Origin: Lelliottia amnigena
GTDB taxonomy: Bacteria > Pseudomonadota > Gammaproteobacteria > Enterobacterales > Enterobacteriaceae
Reading direction: 5' to 3'
Assembly (NCBI GenBank): GCA_900635465.1
Contig: LR134135.1
Coordinates: 1 to 64,000, forward strand
DNA: 64,000 nt
Shown in pieces: positions 11,929-23,810 of the stretch (positions within the stretch are counted from its first letter, which is position 1; each line of letters begins with the position of its first letter). A program made the translations under genes and the position numbers. Under the pieces are notes generated by a model. It was not told where the DNA came from. It worked only from the letters and a program-made list of their open reading frames with translations, and made no database searches.

Positions 11929-13155
11929 ATGAAACAAATCACGTTCGCTCCCCGCCATCATCAACTCACCAATATCAATACCTGGACTGCCGACAGCCAC
12001 TGGCTGGTGTTTGACGTGCGTCCGTCCGGCGCGTCGTTTACCGGCGAAACCATTGAACGTGTGAATGTCGAAACAGGTGAGTGCGAGGTGATTTATCGTT
12101 CCGGCCATGGCGCGCACGTTGGCGTGGTGACCGTTCATCCGACCGATGACAAATACGTATTTATCCACGGCCCGGAAAATCCGGATGCGAGCTGGCAGTA
12201 CGATTTTCATCATCGCCAGGGTGTGACGGTGCAAAACGCGCAGGTAGAAAATCTCGACGCAATGGACATCACCGCGCCCTACACGCCCGGTGCGCTGCGC
12301 GGCGGCAGCCATGTCCATGTATTTAGTCCCAACGGCCAGTTTGTTAGTTTTACCTACAACGACCATGTGCTGCACGAGCGCGATGCAAAACTCGATTTAC
12401 GCAACGTGGGCGTGGCCGCACCCTTTGGCCCGGTAACGCCGTGCGGCAATCATCCGCGAGAATATGCAGGCGCATTCTGGAGCGTGCTGGTGAGCCGCAC
12501 GACGCCAACGCCAGTGCCAGACAGCGATGAGATCAACCGCGCTTATGAAGAGGGGTGGGTGGGTAACGATCGTGTGGCGTTTATCGGCGATACGCTGAGT
12601 AAAAGCGGCGAAAAAGTGCCAGAACTGTTTATTGTCGATCTGCCAAAAGACGAGCAGGGCTGGAAACGCGCAGGCCGTGAGCCGCTGGAAGGAACGGCTG
12701 AGAAGATGCCCGCACCGCCTGCCGGCGTGGTGCAACGGCGTTTAACCTTTACCCATCAAAATCGTTTTCCCGGTCTGGTCAATATCCCGCGTCACTGGGT
12801 GCGTACTCATCCGCAGGCCACAGAAATTGCGTTCCTGATGCGTGATGAGTTCGGTGTGGTGCAACTATGGCTGATCGCACCAGAAGGCGGAGAACCGCGC
12901 CAACTGACGCATCACGCCAGCGACATTCAGTCGGCGTTTAACTGGCATCCGTCGGGCGACGCGCTGGGGTTTGTGCTGGAAAATCGCATTGCGCTTGCGG
13001 ATTCACACACCGGGAAAGTGACCTTTTTGACATCCGATCACGGTAATCCACCGTCAGGTGACGCCATCGTCTTTTCGCCGGATGGACAGTTTATTGCGTG
13101 GATGGAAGAGACTGCCGGTTTCCGTCAACTTTGGGTAACGGAAACCGGAAAGTAA
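11929..13155 (+). CDS. yidR: YidR family beta-propeller protein (DUF3748)
   Basis: The 408-residue protein closely matches E. coli YidR from MKQITFAPRHHQLTN onward; I chose that ATG rather than one 14 codons earlier because the family begins there. It has repeated blade-like segments typical of TolB/WD40-type propellers (HVHVFSPNGQFVSF, AFNWHPSGDALGFV, IVFSPDGQFIAWM). No clear signal peptide is seen. The function is unknown; the position after dgoT suggests a link with sugar acid metabolism but does not prove it. A hairpin 5 bases before the start buries its ribosome binding site. The gene converges on yidQ with no gap. Confidence 0.9.
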   Translation: MKQITFAPRHHQLTNINTWTADSHWLVFDVRPSGASFTGETIERVNVETGECEVIYRSGHGAHVGVVTVHPTDDKYVFIHGPENPDASWQYDFHHRQGVTVQNAQVENLDAMDITAPYTPGALRGGSHVHVFSPNGQFVSFTYNDHVLHERDAKLDLRNVGVAAPFGPVTPCGNHPREYAGAFWSVLVSRTTPTPVPDSDEINRAYEEGWVGNDRVAFIGDTLSKSGEKVPELFIVDLPKDEQGWKRAGREPLEGTAEKMPAPPAGVVQRRLTFTHQNRFPGLVNIPRHWVRTHPQATEIAFLMRDEFGVVQLWLIAPEGGEPRQLTHHASDIQSAFNWHPSGDALGFVLENRIALADSHTGKVTFLTSDHGNPPSGDAIVFSPDGQFIAWMEETAGFRQLWVTETGK

Positions 13156-13488
13156 TTACGGGGCAGGCATTGCAGCAGGCGGGATAACAGCATTGGTCGC
13201 CAGATTCTGTTTCTCGCTTTTTTCGACCCGTGAGCGCACGGAGCTGTCGGTGCGGAACAGGTCCCATGGGACTAATAACGTATCCATTACCGCTGTAAAA
13301 GGCAGATCCAGGATCGCCAGGGATTTGGTGCCCCAGTTTGTCTCGTCATCCGAAATCATCTCAGCGCTGGCGCGCGTGCCAGGATATGTTCCTTCTTTAC
13401 CGCCAGTGTGAGACATCACGCTCGAACACCCGCAAAGTAAAACCAGCACGCTGCACGCCGTCAGCTTTATCAGAACATTTTTCATCAT
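13156..13488 (-). CDS. yidQ: YidQ family lipoprotein (DUF1375)
   Basis: This 110-residue protein matches E. coli YidQ. The N-terminus MMKNVLIKLTACSVLVLLCGC is a lipoprotein signal with the lipid-carrying Cys about residue 21. The conserved block SSVMSHTGGKEGTYPGTRAS follows, and then the DLPFTAVMDTLLVPWDL segment typical of the family. It is probably anchored in the outer membrane; the role is unknown. Two adjacent ATG codons (13488, 13485) could start it. It is read towards yidR and away from ibpA. Confidence 0.92.
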   Translation of the reverse strand: MMKNVLIKLTACSVLVLLCGCSSVMSHTGGKEGTYPGTRASAEMISDDETNWGTKSLAILDLPFTAVMDTLLVPWDLFRTDSSVRSRVEKSEKQNLATNAVIPPAAMPAP

Positions 13489-13667
13489 CAGTTAATCAAC
13501 GTTAATGGCCCGATAGAATAGCAATATCAATTTATAACGAGCCATGTGCGAAATGAATAGGTGTAAAGCACTGCTCTGTGGCAGCCATCGCAATTTACCC
13601 CTTTGTGCTGTAGCCCCAAGTCTATGCGAGTGCCAGCAAAGTGCAAAAAAATCTTACAAGATGAGTA

Positions 13668-13694
13668 TTGAAAAGAACGGAAGCGGACCCATTT
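13668..13694 (+). promoter_or_regulatory. Sigma-32 heat-shock promoter of ibpA
   Basis: TTGAAA (13668-13673), a 14-base spacer and CCCATTT (13688-13694) match the sigma-32 consensus (CTTGAAA, 13-15 bases, CCCATNT) very well. It lies about 110 bases before ibpA, leaving room for a long leader. The 313 bases between yidQ and ibpA hold nothing else that I can recognise apart from the leader described next. Confidence 0.88.
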
Positions 13695-13699
13695 TATGT

Positions 13700-13803
13700 G
13701 TGTAGCCCGAGAACGAACACGCCTGCGGGGTGTTCGGTGGCTCAGTGGCCTGTCCATAGTGGAAGGCAAACATGACTTGCTGATTTCAGGAGCTTTGACT
13801 TAT
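13700..13803 (+). promoter_or_regulatory. ROSE-like RNA thermometer in the ibpA leader
   Basis: The last part of the leader can form a short hairpin in which UUGCU (13777-13781) pairs with the AGGAG Shine-Dalgarno (13788-13792) across a 6-base loop, leaving the G-G mismatch known from ROSE elements. Upstream, the GC-rich segments around CACGCCTGCGGGGTG can form further stems. E. coli ibpA is known to be controlled this way: heat melts the hairpin and opens the site. Confidence 0.8.
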
Positions 13804-14212
13804 GCGTAATTTCGATTTATCTCCGCTTTACCGTTCTGCTATTGGTTTTGACCGTCTGTTCAACCACTTAGAAAATAATCAAAGCCAGAGTAACGGCTAC
13901 CCTCCTTACAACGTTGAGCTGGTGGACGAAAACCACTACCGCATCGCCATTGCCGTCGCCGGGTTTGCAGAAAGCGAACTGGAGATCACCGCGCAGGACA
14001 ACCTGCTGGTGGTGAAAGGCGCGCATACGGCCGAGCAAAAAGAGCGTACCTATCTTTACCAGGGCATCGCTGAGCGCAACTTTGAGCGCAAATTCCAGCT
14101 CGCCGAAAACATTCATGTCAAAGGCGCAAACCTGGTCAACGGTCTGCTGTTTGTCGATCTGGAACGTGTGATTCCGGAAGAGAAAAAACCGCGCCGTATC
14201 GAGATTAACTAA
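13802..14212 (+). CDS. ibpA: Small heat-shock protein IbpA
   Basis: IbpA is a cytoplasmic small heat-shock chaperone (Hsp20) that coats aggregates so that ClpB and DnaK can resolve them. The 136-residue product has the short N-terminal arm ([20 protein letters not shown]), an alpha-crystallin domain at about residues 35-125 with the [10 protein letters not shown] and [14 protein letters not shown] strands, and the C-terminal IEIN anchoring motif. E. coli IbpA has 137 residues. It is followed by its paralog ibpB after 132 bases. Control by sigma-32 and by a thermometer leader is visible upstream. Confidence 0.97.
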   Translation: MRNFDLSPLYRSAIGFDRLFNHLENNQSQSNGYPPYNVELVDENHYRIAIAVAGFAESELEITAQDNLLVVKGAHTAEQKERTYLYQGIAERNFERKFQLAENIHVKGANLVNGLLFVDLERVIPEEKKPRRIEIN

Positions 14213-14322
14213 TTAAGCGGGTCGCGCTGGCGGCCCATCCAGAATTGCTTGCCGTAAGGGAGCAAATGCGAATCCACAGGGATTTGCAGGTACAACTGCG
14301 CACAAAAAATGTGCTGAACTCG

Positions 14323-14344
14323 CTTCTCAGAAGGAGAAAATAGT
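14323..14344 (+). promoter_or_regulatory. Possible thermometer hairpin before ibpB
   Basis: CUUCU (14323-14327) can pair with AGGAG (14332-14336), the Shine-Dalgarno of ibpB, around a 4-base loop. E. coli ibpB is also reported to have heat-dependent translation control. The stem is short and contains one G-U pair, so folding in vivo is uncertain. Confidence 0.5.
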
Positions 14345-14773
14345 ATGCGTAATCATGATTTATCCCCACTTCTGCGTCAGTGGATTGGTTTTGACAAACT
14401 GGCTAACGCCCTGCAAAGCACCGCTGAACATCAGGCTTTTCCGCCGTACAACATCGAAAAAAGCGATGACAACCACTATCGCATCACGTTGGCGCTGGCC
14501 GGGTTCCGTCAGGACGATCTGGATATCCAGCTCGAAGGCACACGTTTAACCGTGAAAGGGACGCCTGAAAAACCGGAAACCGAAACCAAATGGCTGCATC
14601 AGGGGCTGGTTATTCAGCCGTTCAGCCTGAGCTTCACGCTGGCTGACCATATGGAAGTTACCGGTGCGACATTTACCAACGGGCTGTTACATATCGATTT
14701 GACCCGTAACGTGCCCGAAGCGTTGGCTCCGCAGCGTATCGCCATCAGCGAGCGTCCGGCACTGAACAGCTAA
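14345..14773 (+). CDS. ibpB: Small heat-shock protein IbpB
   Basis: IbpB is the partner of IbpA on protein aggregates; it makes them easier to dissolve and promotes release of IbpA. The 142-residue protein equals the E. coli length. It shares the [19 protein letters not shown] arm, the alpha-crystallin domain ([29 protein letters not shown]) and a C-terminal RIAI motif with IbpA. It lies in the same operon as ibpA and is followed by a REP-like palindrome and a strong terminator. Confidence 0.97.
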   Translation: MRNHDLSPLLRQWIGFDKLANALQSTAEHQAFPPYNIEKSDDNHYRITLALAGFRQDDLDIQLEGTRLTVKGTPEKPETETKWLHQGLVIQPFSLSFTLADHMEVTGATFTNGLLHIDLTRNVPEALAPQRIAISERPALNS

Positions 14774-14785
14774 TCCTCTGCGGGT

Positions 14786-14826
14786 TGATGCCCTCACCCC
14801 GACCCTCTCCCACAGGGAGAGGGTGA
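14786..14826. repeat. REP-like palindrome after ibpB
   Basis: GATGCCCTCACCCCGACC, then CTCTCCCACAGGGAGAGGGTG, forms a hairpin of the same type as the repeats at 37384, 37440 and 38484. It lies between ibpB and its terminator. Confidence 0.65.
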
Positions 14827-14832
14827 AAAGAT

Positions 14833-14859
14833 AAAGCCCTGCCTCGGCAGGGCTTTTTT
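14833..14859 (+). terminator. Terminator of ibpAB
   Basis: The 11-bp arms AAAGCCCTGCC and GGCAGGGCTTT surround a 2-base spacer and end in a run of six T, 60 bases after the ibpB stop. Confidence 0.9.
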
Positions 14860-14938
14860 GTGCGCCATCGCCCATACAACGCCTTTGCGCTCTGAGAGAA
14901 TCCTTAAAATAACTCAGGTTATGCTCAGGGAATCGATC

Positions 14939-16600
14939 ATGAGTGATATCGCATTAACGGTTAGCGTGCTGGCCCTGGTGGCGGTGGTTGGGCTGTGGAT
15001 TGGCAATATCAAAATTCGTGGTGTTGGGCTTGGCATTGGCGGGGTGCTATTCGGTGGGATTTTCGTTGGCCATTTCGCCGAGCAACTGGGCATCACGCTC
15101 AGCGCTGAGATGCTGCATTTCATCCAGGAGTTTGGCCTGATCCTCTTTGTGTACACCATCGGCATTCAGGTGGGCCCGGGCTTTTTCGCCTCTCTGCGCG
15201 TCTCCGGCTTACGGCTCAACCTTTTTGCGCTCGGGATTGTGGTGATGGGCGGCGTAGTGACCGCCATTCTGCACAAACTCTTCGAAATACCGCTTCCGGT
15301 GGTTCTGGGGATTTTCTCCGGTGCGGTCACCAACACGCCCGCCCTCGGCGCAGGACAGCAAATATTGCGCGATCTGGGCATCGCGCCTGGCGTCGTAGAC
15401 CAGATGGGGATGAGCTATGCGATGGCTTATCCGTTCGGGATCTGCGGGATTCTGCTGACCATGTGGCTGGTGCGCGTTCTGTTTCGGATCAACGTTGACG
15501 ACGAAGCTAAAAAGCACGAATCCGCGATGACTAACGGCCACGCGCTGATCAAAACCATCAATATCCGCGTCGAAAATCCCAACCTCAGTAATATGGCGAT
15601 TCAGGATGTACCGATTCTGAACAGCATCAGTATCATCTGCTCACGCCTCAAACGTGGCGATATGCTGATGGTGCCGTCACCTGGGACCATCATTCAAATC
15701 GGCGATTTACTGCATCTCGTCGGGCAGCCGGGTGATTTACACAGCGCGCAGCTGGTGATCGGCCAGGAGGTTGAGACCTCTCTTTCCACACGCGGAACCG
15801 ATATGCGCGTGGAGCGTGTGGTGGTCACTAATGAACAGGTGTTGGGCAAGAAAATCCGCGATCTGCAGGTAAAAGAGCGTTACGACGTGGTGATCTCCCG
15901 TCTTAATCGCGCGGGCGTGGAGCTGGTCGCCAGCCCGGATGCCAGTCTGCAGTTTGGCGATATCCTCAATCTGGTGGGGCGTCCGTCCTCTATCGACGCC
16001 GTGGCCGATATGGTGGGCAACGCCCAGCAAAAATTGCAGCAGGTACAGATGCTGCCGGTGTTTATCGGCATTGGTCTTGGCGTGTTGCTCGGGTCTATTC
16101 CGCTGTATGTGCCGGGTTTTCCGGTGGCGCTGAAGCTCGGTCTGGCGGGTGGGCCGTTGATCATGGCGCTGATCCTTGGACGTATCGGCTGCATTGGTAA
16201 GCTGTACTGGTTTATGCCGCCAAGCGCTAACCTGGCGTTACGCGAACTGGGGATCGTGCTGTTTCTTTCCGTTGTCGGGCTCAAATCGGGGGGGGATTTT
16301 ATTGATACGCTGACCCACGGAGAGGGCGTCAGCTGGATTGGTTACGGCTTTTTCATCACCGCCGTCCCACTGCTGACGGTCGGGATTCTGGCGCGAATTT
16401 TCACCAACATGAATTACCTGACGCTGTGCGGCATGCTGGCGGGTTCAATGACCGATCCGCCTGCGCTGGCCTTTGCCAATAATCTCCACGCTACCAGCGG
16501 CGCGGCGGCGCTGTCCTATGCCACGGTTTATCCGCTGGTGATGTTCATGCGCATCATCACCCCACAGCTACTGGCTGTGCTGTTCTGGGGGATGGGCTAA
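14939..16600 (+). CDS. yidE: YidE putative aspartate-alanine exchanger family transporter
   Basis: The 553-residue protein matches E. coli YidE in length and sequence. It belongs to the AAEx family: two blocks of five or six membrane helices (about residues 1-180 and 375-553) flank two cytoplasmic TrkA-C (RCK-C) domains, seen around [14 protein letters not shown] and [13 protein letters not shown]. Conserved pore segments include [11 protein letters not shown] and [12 protein letters not shown]. The substrate is not known for YidE. I chose ATG 14939 (MSDIALTVS), since the longer frame is not conserved. Its end overlaps that of yidP by 33 bases on the opposite strand. Confidence 0.94.
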   Translation: MSDIALTVSVLALVAVVGLWIGNIKIRGVGLGIGGVLFGGIFVGHFAEQLGITLSAEMLHFIQEFGLILFVYTIGIQVGPGFFASLRVSGLRLNLFALGIVVMGGVVTAILHKLFEIPLPVVLGIFSGAVTNTPALGAGQQILRDLGIAPGVVDQMGMSYAMAYPFGICGILLTMWLVRVLFRINVDDEAKKHESAMTNGHALIKTINIRVENPNLSNMAIQDVPILNSISIICSRLKRGDMLMVPSPGTIIQIGDLLHLVGQPGDLHSAQLVIGQEVETSLSTRGTDMRVERVVVTNEQVLGKKIRDLQVKERYDVVISRLNRAGVELVASPDASLQFGDILNLVGRPSSIDAVADMVGNAQQKLQQVQMLPVFIGIGLGVLLGSIPLYVPGFPVALKLGLAGGPLIMALILGRIGCIGKLYWFMPPSANLALRELGIVLFLSVVGLKSGGDFIDTLTHGEGVSWIGYGFFITAVPLLTVGILARIFTNMNYLTLCGMLAGSMTDPPALAFANNLHATSGAAALSYATVYPLVMFMRIITPQLLAVLFWGMG

Positions 16601-17314
16601 TAGCGCGTCCGGATGGATGCGCCGCAGGTGGTAGTCCACCTGGTAATCGCTGGTATTACGGAACATCACGGAATAGTTAAGGAACTCGCCGCTGTCGCTG
16701 TAGGAAAGAGACGTTATCCGCAGCAGCGGCGTATGCTCAGGTAAGTTCAAATAGTTGGCAAGCTGCTTATCCGCTAAAACCGGCGTCAGACTCTCAATGT
16801 TGCCGCTGATCGTTATCCCGCACTCTTTCTCAATATAATCAAACTTCGACCCTTCAAGATGCGCCAGGGAAAGATGGCGGAACAGTTTTACTGGCATAAA
16901 GCTGTCTTCCAGCATCAGTGGTTTCCCTTCGACGTAACGCACCCGCCGCGAAAAATAGATCCGCTCATCAATCTGAATGCGCAACTGGCTGGCAATGGCA
17001 GGCGGCGCGGGCATCACTTCAAACTGCAACACCTTACTCTGCACCTCTTTTCCCTGCTGGCGTAGCACCTCCACTAACCCCGTCAGGTTGGTGGTTTCAT
17101 GATGGACGTCTTTTCTCGCCACAAAGGTGCCGCTGCCGTGACGACGCACCACCAGGCCCCAGCTCACCAGTAGATCGATGGCTTTACGGACGGTCATACG
17201 GGCGACGCCAAACTCGATCGCCAGCGTTTTCTCACCGGGTAAAGGGCTACCGATATTGTAGTCGGATGAATTCAGCCGCAAACGTAACCGATCAGCAATA
17301 GATTTGTAGATCAC
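16568..17314 (-). CDS. yidP: GntR/HutC-type regulator YidP
   Basis: This 248-residue protein is close to E. coli YidP (238). It has an N-terminal winged helix-turn-helix ([20 protein letters not shown], residues 26-46) and a C-terminal UTRA effector domain (residues about 95-235, [19 protein letters not shown]). The start is GTG 17314. It is read divergently from the alpha-glucoside PTS genes and so probably represses them, responding to a phosphorylated glucoside; that is inference. Repeats of GTAGACCTC in the shared gap are candidate binding sites. Compared with E. coli it has about ten extra residues at the C-terminus. Confidence 0.93.
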   Translation of the reverse strand: MIYKSIADRLRLRLNSSDYNIGSPLPGEKTLAIEFGVARMTVRKAIDLLVSWGLVVRRHGSGTFVARKDVHHETTNLTGLVEVLRQQGKEVQSKVLQFEVMPAPPAIASQLRIQIDERIYFSRRVRYVEGKPLMLEDSFMPVKLFRHLSLAHLEGSKFDYIEKECGITISGNIESLTPVLADKQLANYLNLPEHTPLLRITSLSYSDSGEFLNYSVMFRNTSDYQVDYHLRRIHPDALLAHPPEQHSQ

Positions 17315-17316
17315 CT

Positions 17317-17506
17317 GTAGACCTCTCTGTCCGTATTTATCCGGTCATTCCGCTCAAACATGTCCAGATTTTAAGTAAAAAGTAGACCTCACTGGGCAAA
17401 ATAAAACCATGAATACGATCACGAATCGCAGCGGCGCGCGATGTTAACGACTGAGCAAATTCTTATTCTGATTTCAGGCCAGCAAAAAACCATAAAGGCC
17501 TCTACT
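17317..17506. promoter_or_regulatory. Candidate YidP operators in the yidP-glvC gap
   Basis: The 9-mer GTAGACCTC occurs twice (17317-17325 and 17382-17390) and a near copy in reverse, GGCCTCTAC, lies at 17498-17506. GntR/HutC regulators bind short repeats in their divergent promoter regions. No protein-coding sequence is seen in this 221-base gap. Confidence 0.5.
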
Positions 17507-17535
17507 CCTACAGGTTGTGAAATGAGGATTTAAAG

Positions 17536-20471
<2,936 letters not shown>

Positions 20472-20478
20472 TCCTGAC

Positions 20479-20501
20479 CACCGGCATCGTCCTGATGCCG
20501 G
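20479..20501 (+). terminator. Hairpin after the alpha-glucoside operon
   Basis: ACCGGCATC / GATGCCGGT with a 5-base loop lies 8 bases after the stop codon. The following CTCCTTGT is only weakly T-rich, so termination may be partial. Confidence 0.55.
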
Positions 20502-20564
20502 TCTCCTTGTCCGTGTCGATTTACGCTATGCTGAGGCCAGCATGCGGCACGACAAGGAGTTTTC

Positions 20565-20912
20565 ATGAGAATTTCCCGCTTCGGCGAAGCGCCCGATTAT
20601 CGCTTTTCGCTGGCAAACGAACGTACATTTTTGGCGTGGATCCGCACTGCGCTGGGCTTTCTGGCGGCAGGCGTTGGGCTGGACCAGCTTGCCCCGGACT
20701 TCGCCACGCCGCTGATTCGCGAAGTGCTGGCGTTACTGCTCTGCCTGTTTGCGGGTATCCTGGCGATCTACGGCTACTTGCGCTGGCTGCGCAATGAAAA
20801 AGCGATGCGCCTCAAGCAGGATCTGCCCTATACGCGCGGGCTGTTCATCATCAGCGTGATGTTGCTGTCGGTGGCTGCCGTGGTAATGGTGCTGGTGTTT
20901 TATGGTGGATAG
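20565..20912 (+). CDS. yidH: Inner membrane protein YidH (DUF202)
   Basis: The 115-residue protein is the E. coli YidH length and has three predicted membrane helices with the DUF202 signature LANERTFLAWIRTALGFLA at residues 16-34. It has no known function. Its last 11 bases overlap the start of yidG, so the two are translated together. A Shine-Dalgarno AAGGAG precedes ATG 20565. Confidence 0.93.
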   Translation: MRISRFGEAPDYRFSLANERTFLAWIRTALGFLAAGVGLDQLAPDFATPLIREVLALLLCLFAGILAIYGYLRWLRNEKAMRLKQDLPYTRGLFIISVMLLSVAAVVMVLVFYGG

Positions 20913-21258
20913 CCGCAAAGCGCGGCGCGAGGCCGATCCCGGCCTGCAACCGGAGCGCACCTCGCTCGCCTGGCTGCGCACGATGCTGGGTTACGGCGCG
21001 CTGATCGCGCTGGCGATTAAGCACAACTGGCATCGTACGGGACTGCCATTCTGGATATCGATTATGGTACTGGCCTTGGTCGGGATTATTTTGTGGCGCT
21101 ACACGCGCAATCGCAATGTGATGGACGTGACTCACGCTGATTTCGTGCAGCCGAAAGCCGTGCGTGACAAATTCCTGATTGCGCTCGCGGTGCTCTCCCT
21201 CGCATTACTGTTTGCGGTGACGCACCTACAGCAAATTTTTCTGTTTTTAAGATCGTAA
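20902..21258 (+). CDS. yidG: Inner membrane protein YidG (DUF202)
   Basis: The 118-residue product is the second DUF202 protein of the pair. The signature LQPERTSLAWLRTMLGYGAL is at residues 15-34 and is followed by two or three hydrophobic helices. The function is unknown. It overlaps yidH and ends 65 bases from the end of the convergent dsdA; that gap holds a 9-bp hairpin (CTGCGGCTG / CAGCCGCAG, 21277-21318) that may separate the transcripts. Confidence 0.92.
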   Translation: MVDSRKARREADPGLQPERTSLAWLRTMLGYGALIALAIKHNWHRTGLPFWISIMVLALVGIILWRYTRNRNVMDVTHADFVQPKAVRDKFLIALAVLSLALLFAVTHLQQIFLFLRS

Positions 21259-21323
21259 ATAACAGGCGCTAAACCGCTGCGGCTGACGTTCTGCATGAAA
21301 TGAACGCGCCAGCCGCAGAAAAA

Positions 21324-22628
21324 TCACCTTCCCTTCGCCAGATATTTCGCCATCTCATCCTGCGGAACCATACCGCCACCGGTGGCCCAGACCAGGTGCG
21401 TTGCCTTATCCAGCACGTATTTTTTGCTCGCTGAAACGCGAATTGGCCCGGCCATGCCCGCCAGCGCAGACGGCTCAAGCTGGATGCCTTCTTCCTGCGC
21501 CAGCCAGCCCAGCATGTCGTACATACTTTGATCGGAGAGAGTGTAGAATCCGTCCAGCAGGCGCTCCATCGCACGGCCCACAAACCCGGATGCGCGCCCC
21601 ACGGCCAGCCCGTCCGCCGCCGTCACGTTATCAATGCCCAGATCCTGCACCGCTATCTGGTCATGCAGTCCGGTGTAGACGCCTAACAGCATGCACGGCG
21701 AATGCGTCGGCTCGGCAAAGAAACAGTGAACGTTATCCCCAAACGCCAGCTTCAGCCCGAACGCGACGCCGCCGGGACCGCCGCCGACCCCGCACGGCAG
21801 ATAGACAAACAGCGGATGTTCCGCATCCACGACCCGCCCCTGCGCTGCGAATTGCGCTTTCAGACGCTCGCCGGCCGCCGCATAGCCTAAAAACAGCGTG
21901 CGTGAGTTTTCGTCATCGATAAAGAAACAGTTTGGATCGCTTTCGGCGGCTTTGCGTCCCTGCTCGACGGCGACACCGTAATCCTGTGCGTATTCAACCA
22001 CGTCTACGCCATGGCTACGCAGTTTCGCCTTTTTCCATTCGCGGGCGTCGGCGGACATATGCACCGTGACCTTGAAGCCGATACGCGCGCTCATTATCCC
22101 GATCGACATGCCCAGATTGCCGGTGGAGCCCACGGCGATGCTGTAGTTACTGAAAAAATCCGTAAAGCGGGGTTCCAGTAAAATGCGGTAATCGTCCGTT
22201 AACGATAGCAGTCCGGCTTCCAGCGCCAGCTTTTCGGCATGCGTCAGCACTTCGTAAATCCCGCCACGGGCTTTGATGGAGCCAGAAATGGGCAGGTGAC
22301 TGTCCTTTTTCAGCAGCAGTGTGCCAGGGATTTTTTCACCCGATCTCTTTTCCAGATGCTGATGCATGGAAGGGATAGCGACCACGTCGGATTCGATAAT
22401 GCCGTTTTTCTCAGCCGTTTCTGGAAATGCGCTTGCCAGATACGGTGCAAAACGCGCCAGGCGCGCATGGGCATCGTCAACATCCGCCTGGGTGAGGCCG
22501 ACATGCGGCAAACCCTCGGCAAGCGTGGTGGTGTGCGGATTAAACCAGGTCGTCTCTTTCAGGGCGATAAGATCTGCGACCAAAGGAAACTGGGCGATGA
22601 GTGAGCGGATTGCAGTTGTATTCATCAT
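21324..22628 (-). CDS. dsdA: D-serine ammonia-lyase (dehydratase)
   Basis: DsdA is a PLP enzyme that converts toxic D-serine into pyruvate and ammonia. The 434-residue chain is slightly shorter than the E. coli enzyme (442). The cofactor lysine is about residue 119 in [11 protein letters not shown], and the phosphate-binding loop reads [11 protein letters not shown] near residue 167. The glycine-rich [13 protein letters not shown] and the C-terminal [10 protein letters not shown] are also conserved. The usual neighbours dsdC (regulator) and dsdX (permease) are absent, so the gene stands alone next to yidG. It is read divergently from the GH5-like gene with about 93 bases between them. Confidence 0.95.
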   Translation of the reverse strand: MMNTTAIRSLIAQFPLVADLIALKETTWFNPHTTTLAEGLPHVGLTQADVDDAHARLARFAPYLASAFPETAEKNGIIESDVVAIPSMHQHLEKRSGEKIPGTLLLKKDSHLPISGSIKARGGIYEVLTHAEKLALEAGLLSLTDDYRILLEPRFTDFFSNYSIAVGSTGNLGMSIGIMSARIGFKVTVHMSADAREWKKAKLRSHGVDVVEYAQDYGVAVEQGRKAAESDPNCFFIDDENSRTLFLGYAAAGERLKAQFAAQGRVVDAEHPLFVYLPCGVGGGPGGVAFGLKLAFGDNVHCFFAEPTHSPCMLLGVYTGLHDQIAVQDLGIDNVTAADGLAVGRASGFVGRAMERLLDGFYTLSDQSMYDMLGWLAQEEGIQLEPSALAGMAGPIRVSASKKYVLDKATHLVWATGGGMVPQDEMAKYLAKGR

Positions 22629-22721
22629 TTTTCTCAGAATAAGTTCGCGTTGACTCTACACCATTGACGAAAAAGCGTGCTAAATACAGAGTATTGCTTT
22701 CGATTTTACGCAAGGTTAACC

Positions 22722-23810
22722 GTGTTAAAACCGTTGATTGCTGCTGCGCTCATTTTCTCTGCAGGCTTCTGTTTTGCTGCCGATCCCCCGCTGACGGCTG
22801 CGCGCTATGCGCAAGCACTCGGCGTGGGTATCGACGTAGACTGGGCACGCACCGAGCGCGGTATCCGTGAGTTTGATCCGCTGGTGGTCCGCGATTTTCG
22901 CGCGAAAGGGTTTACCCACGTACGTATTCGCGTGGCGGGCGAACCCACGGAAGCGCGTCTGATCCATCTTCGCAAACTGGTGGAGGCCTGCGATCAATAC
23001 GGCGTCATTCCGATTATCGCCTATCAGGCTGATGAATATAAAAACGACCCGAAAGTGGAAAACGAAAAAGAGGTGGTGAACTGGTGGATTGCCGTGGCGC
23101 ACTACTTCGAAAAAAGCTCGCCGTTGCTGGGATTCGACCTGATTTATGAGCCCGCGGATAAGCTGAATCACAATCTGGCGTCCCTGAATCGCGTCTACGA
23201 CAAAACGATCAAAACTATTCACGGCATCGATGCGCAAAGAATGATTTTTGTCGCTCCGCGCTTACGCGCGGCACCGGAAGATCTCTCCAGCCTGAAACTC
23301 CCCGCGCACAGCCAAAACTATGTGCTGGCTGAATGGCATATTTTCCCGTGGGGACCGCTCAAAAATAGTGGCAAATACCCGTGGACGTCGGGCACGGCGG
23401 CAGAAAAATCGGCTATTCGTAGCCGGATAAACGTGGCGCTGCGCTGGCAGCAAAAAACCGGACACGTCAGTTGGGTGGGCGGTTGGGGCGTGGGTGAATC
23501 CAGCCGCCTGACGCCGTCGGTGGAGCAGATGGCCTTCGCCAGCTTTATGGCTTGCGAGCTACAACAGGCCAAAATCCCCTATGCAATTAACGCGGATTTT
23601 CAGTTTTATGACGGGGAAGAGGGGGCGTGGCGGTCGGCACCAGAACCGTTATTGCAGGTGATGATGACACCGGTTTGCGAAAAGCCCGACGAGACGCCGG
23701 GCCATCATGCGGTTAAACCATCTGCTCGTGATGCGGTTCACGCGACGCCAGCGGTAGCCAGCAAAGCAAAATCAGCAGCCCCATCAGCGTCATCAGCAGG
23801 CCAAGGCTAG
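22722..23810 (+). CDS. Secreted GH5-like glycoside hydrolase
   Basis: The 362-residue protein from GTG 22722 begins with a Sec signal peptide (VLKPLIAAALIFSAGFCFA), so it is periplasmic or secreted. The body resembles cellulase-type GH5 (TIM barrel) proteins: ALGVGIDVDW, FTHVRIRV, GVIPIIAYQADE and a catalytic-like FDLIYEP at residues 138-144. The usual acid/base motif is Asn-Glu-Pro; here Tyr precedes Glu143, so activity is uncertain. The C-terminal 35 residues are Ala/Ser-rich and overlap the 3' end of emrD on the other strand by 98 bases; a shorter true end is possible. E. coli K-12 lacks this gene. The substrate is unknown. Confidence 0.75.
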   Translation: MLKPLIAAALIFSAGFCFAADPPLTAARYAQALGVGIDVDWARTERGIREFDPLVVRDFRAKGFTHVRIRVAGEPTEARLIHLRKLVEACDQYGVIPIIAYQADEYKNDPKVENEKEVVNWWIAVAHYFEKSSPLLGFDLIYEPADKLNHNLASLNRVYDKTIKTIHGIDAQRMIFVAPRLRAAPEDLSSLKLPAHSQNYVLAEWHIFPWGPLKNSGKYPWTSGTAAEKSAIRSRINVALRWQQKTGHVSWVGGWGVGESSRLTPSVEQMAFASFMACELQQAKIPYAINADFQFYDGEEGAWRSAPEPLLQVMMTPVCEKPDETPGHHAVKPSARDAVHATPAVASKAKSAAPSASSAGQG

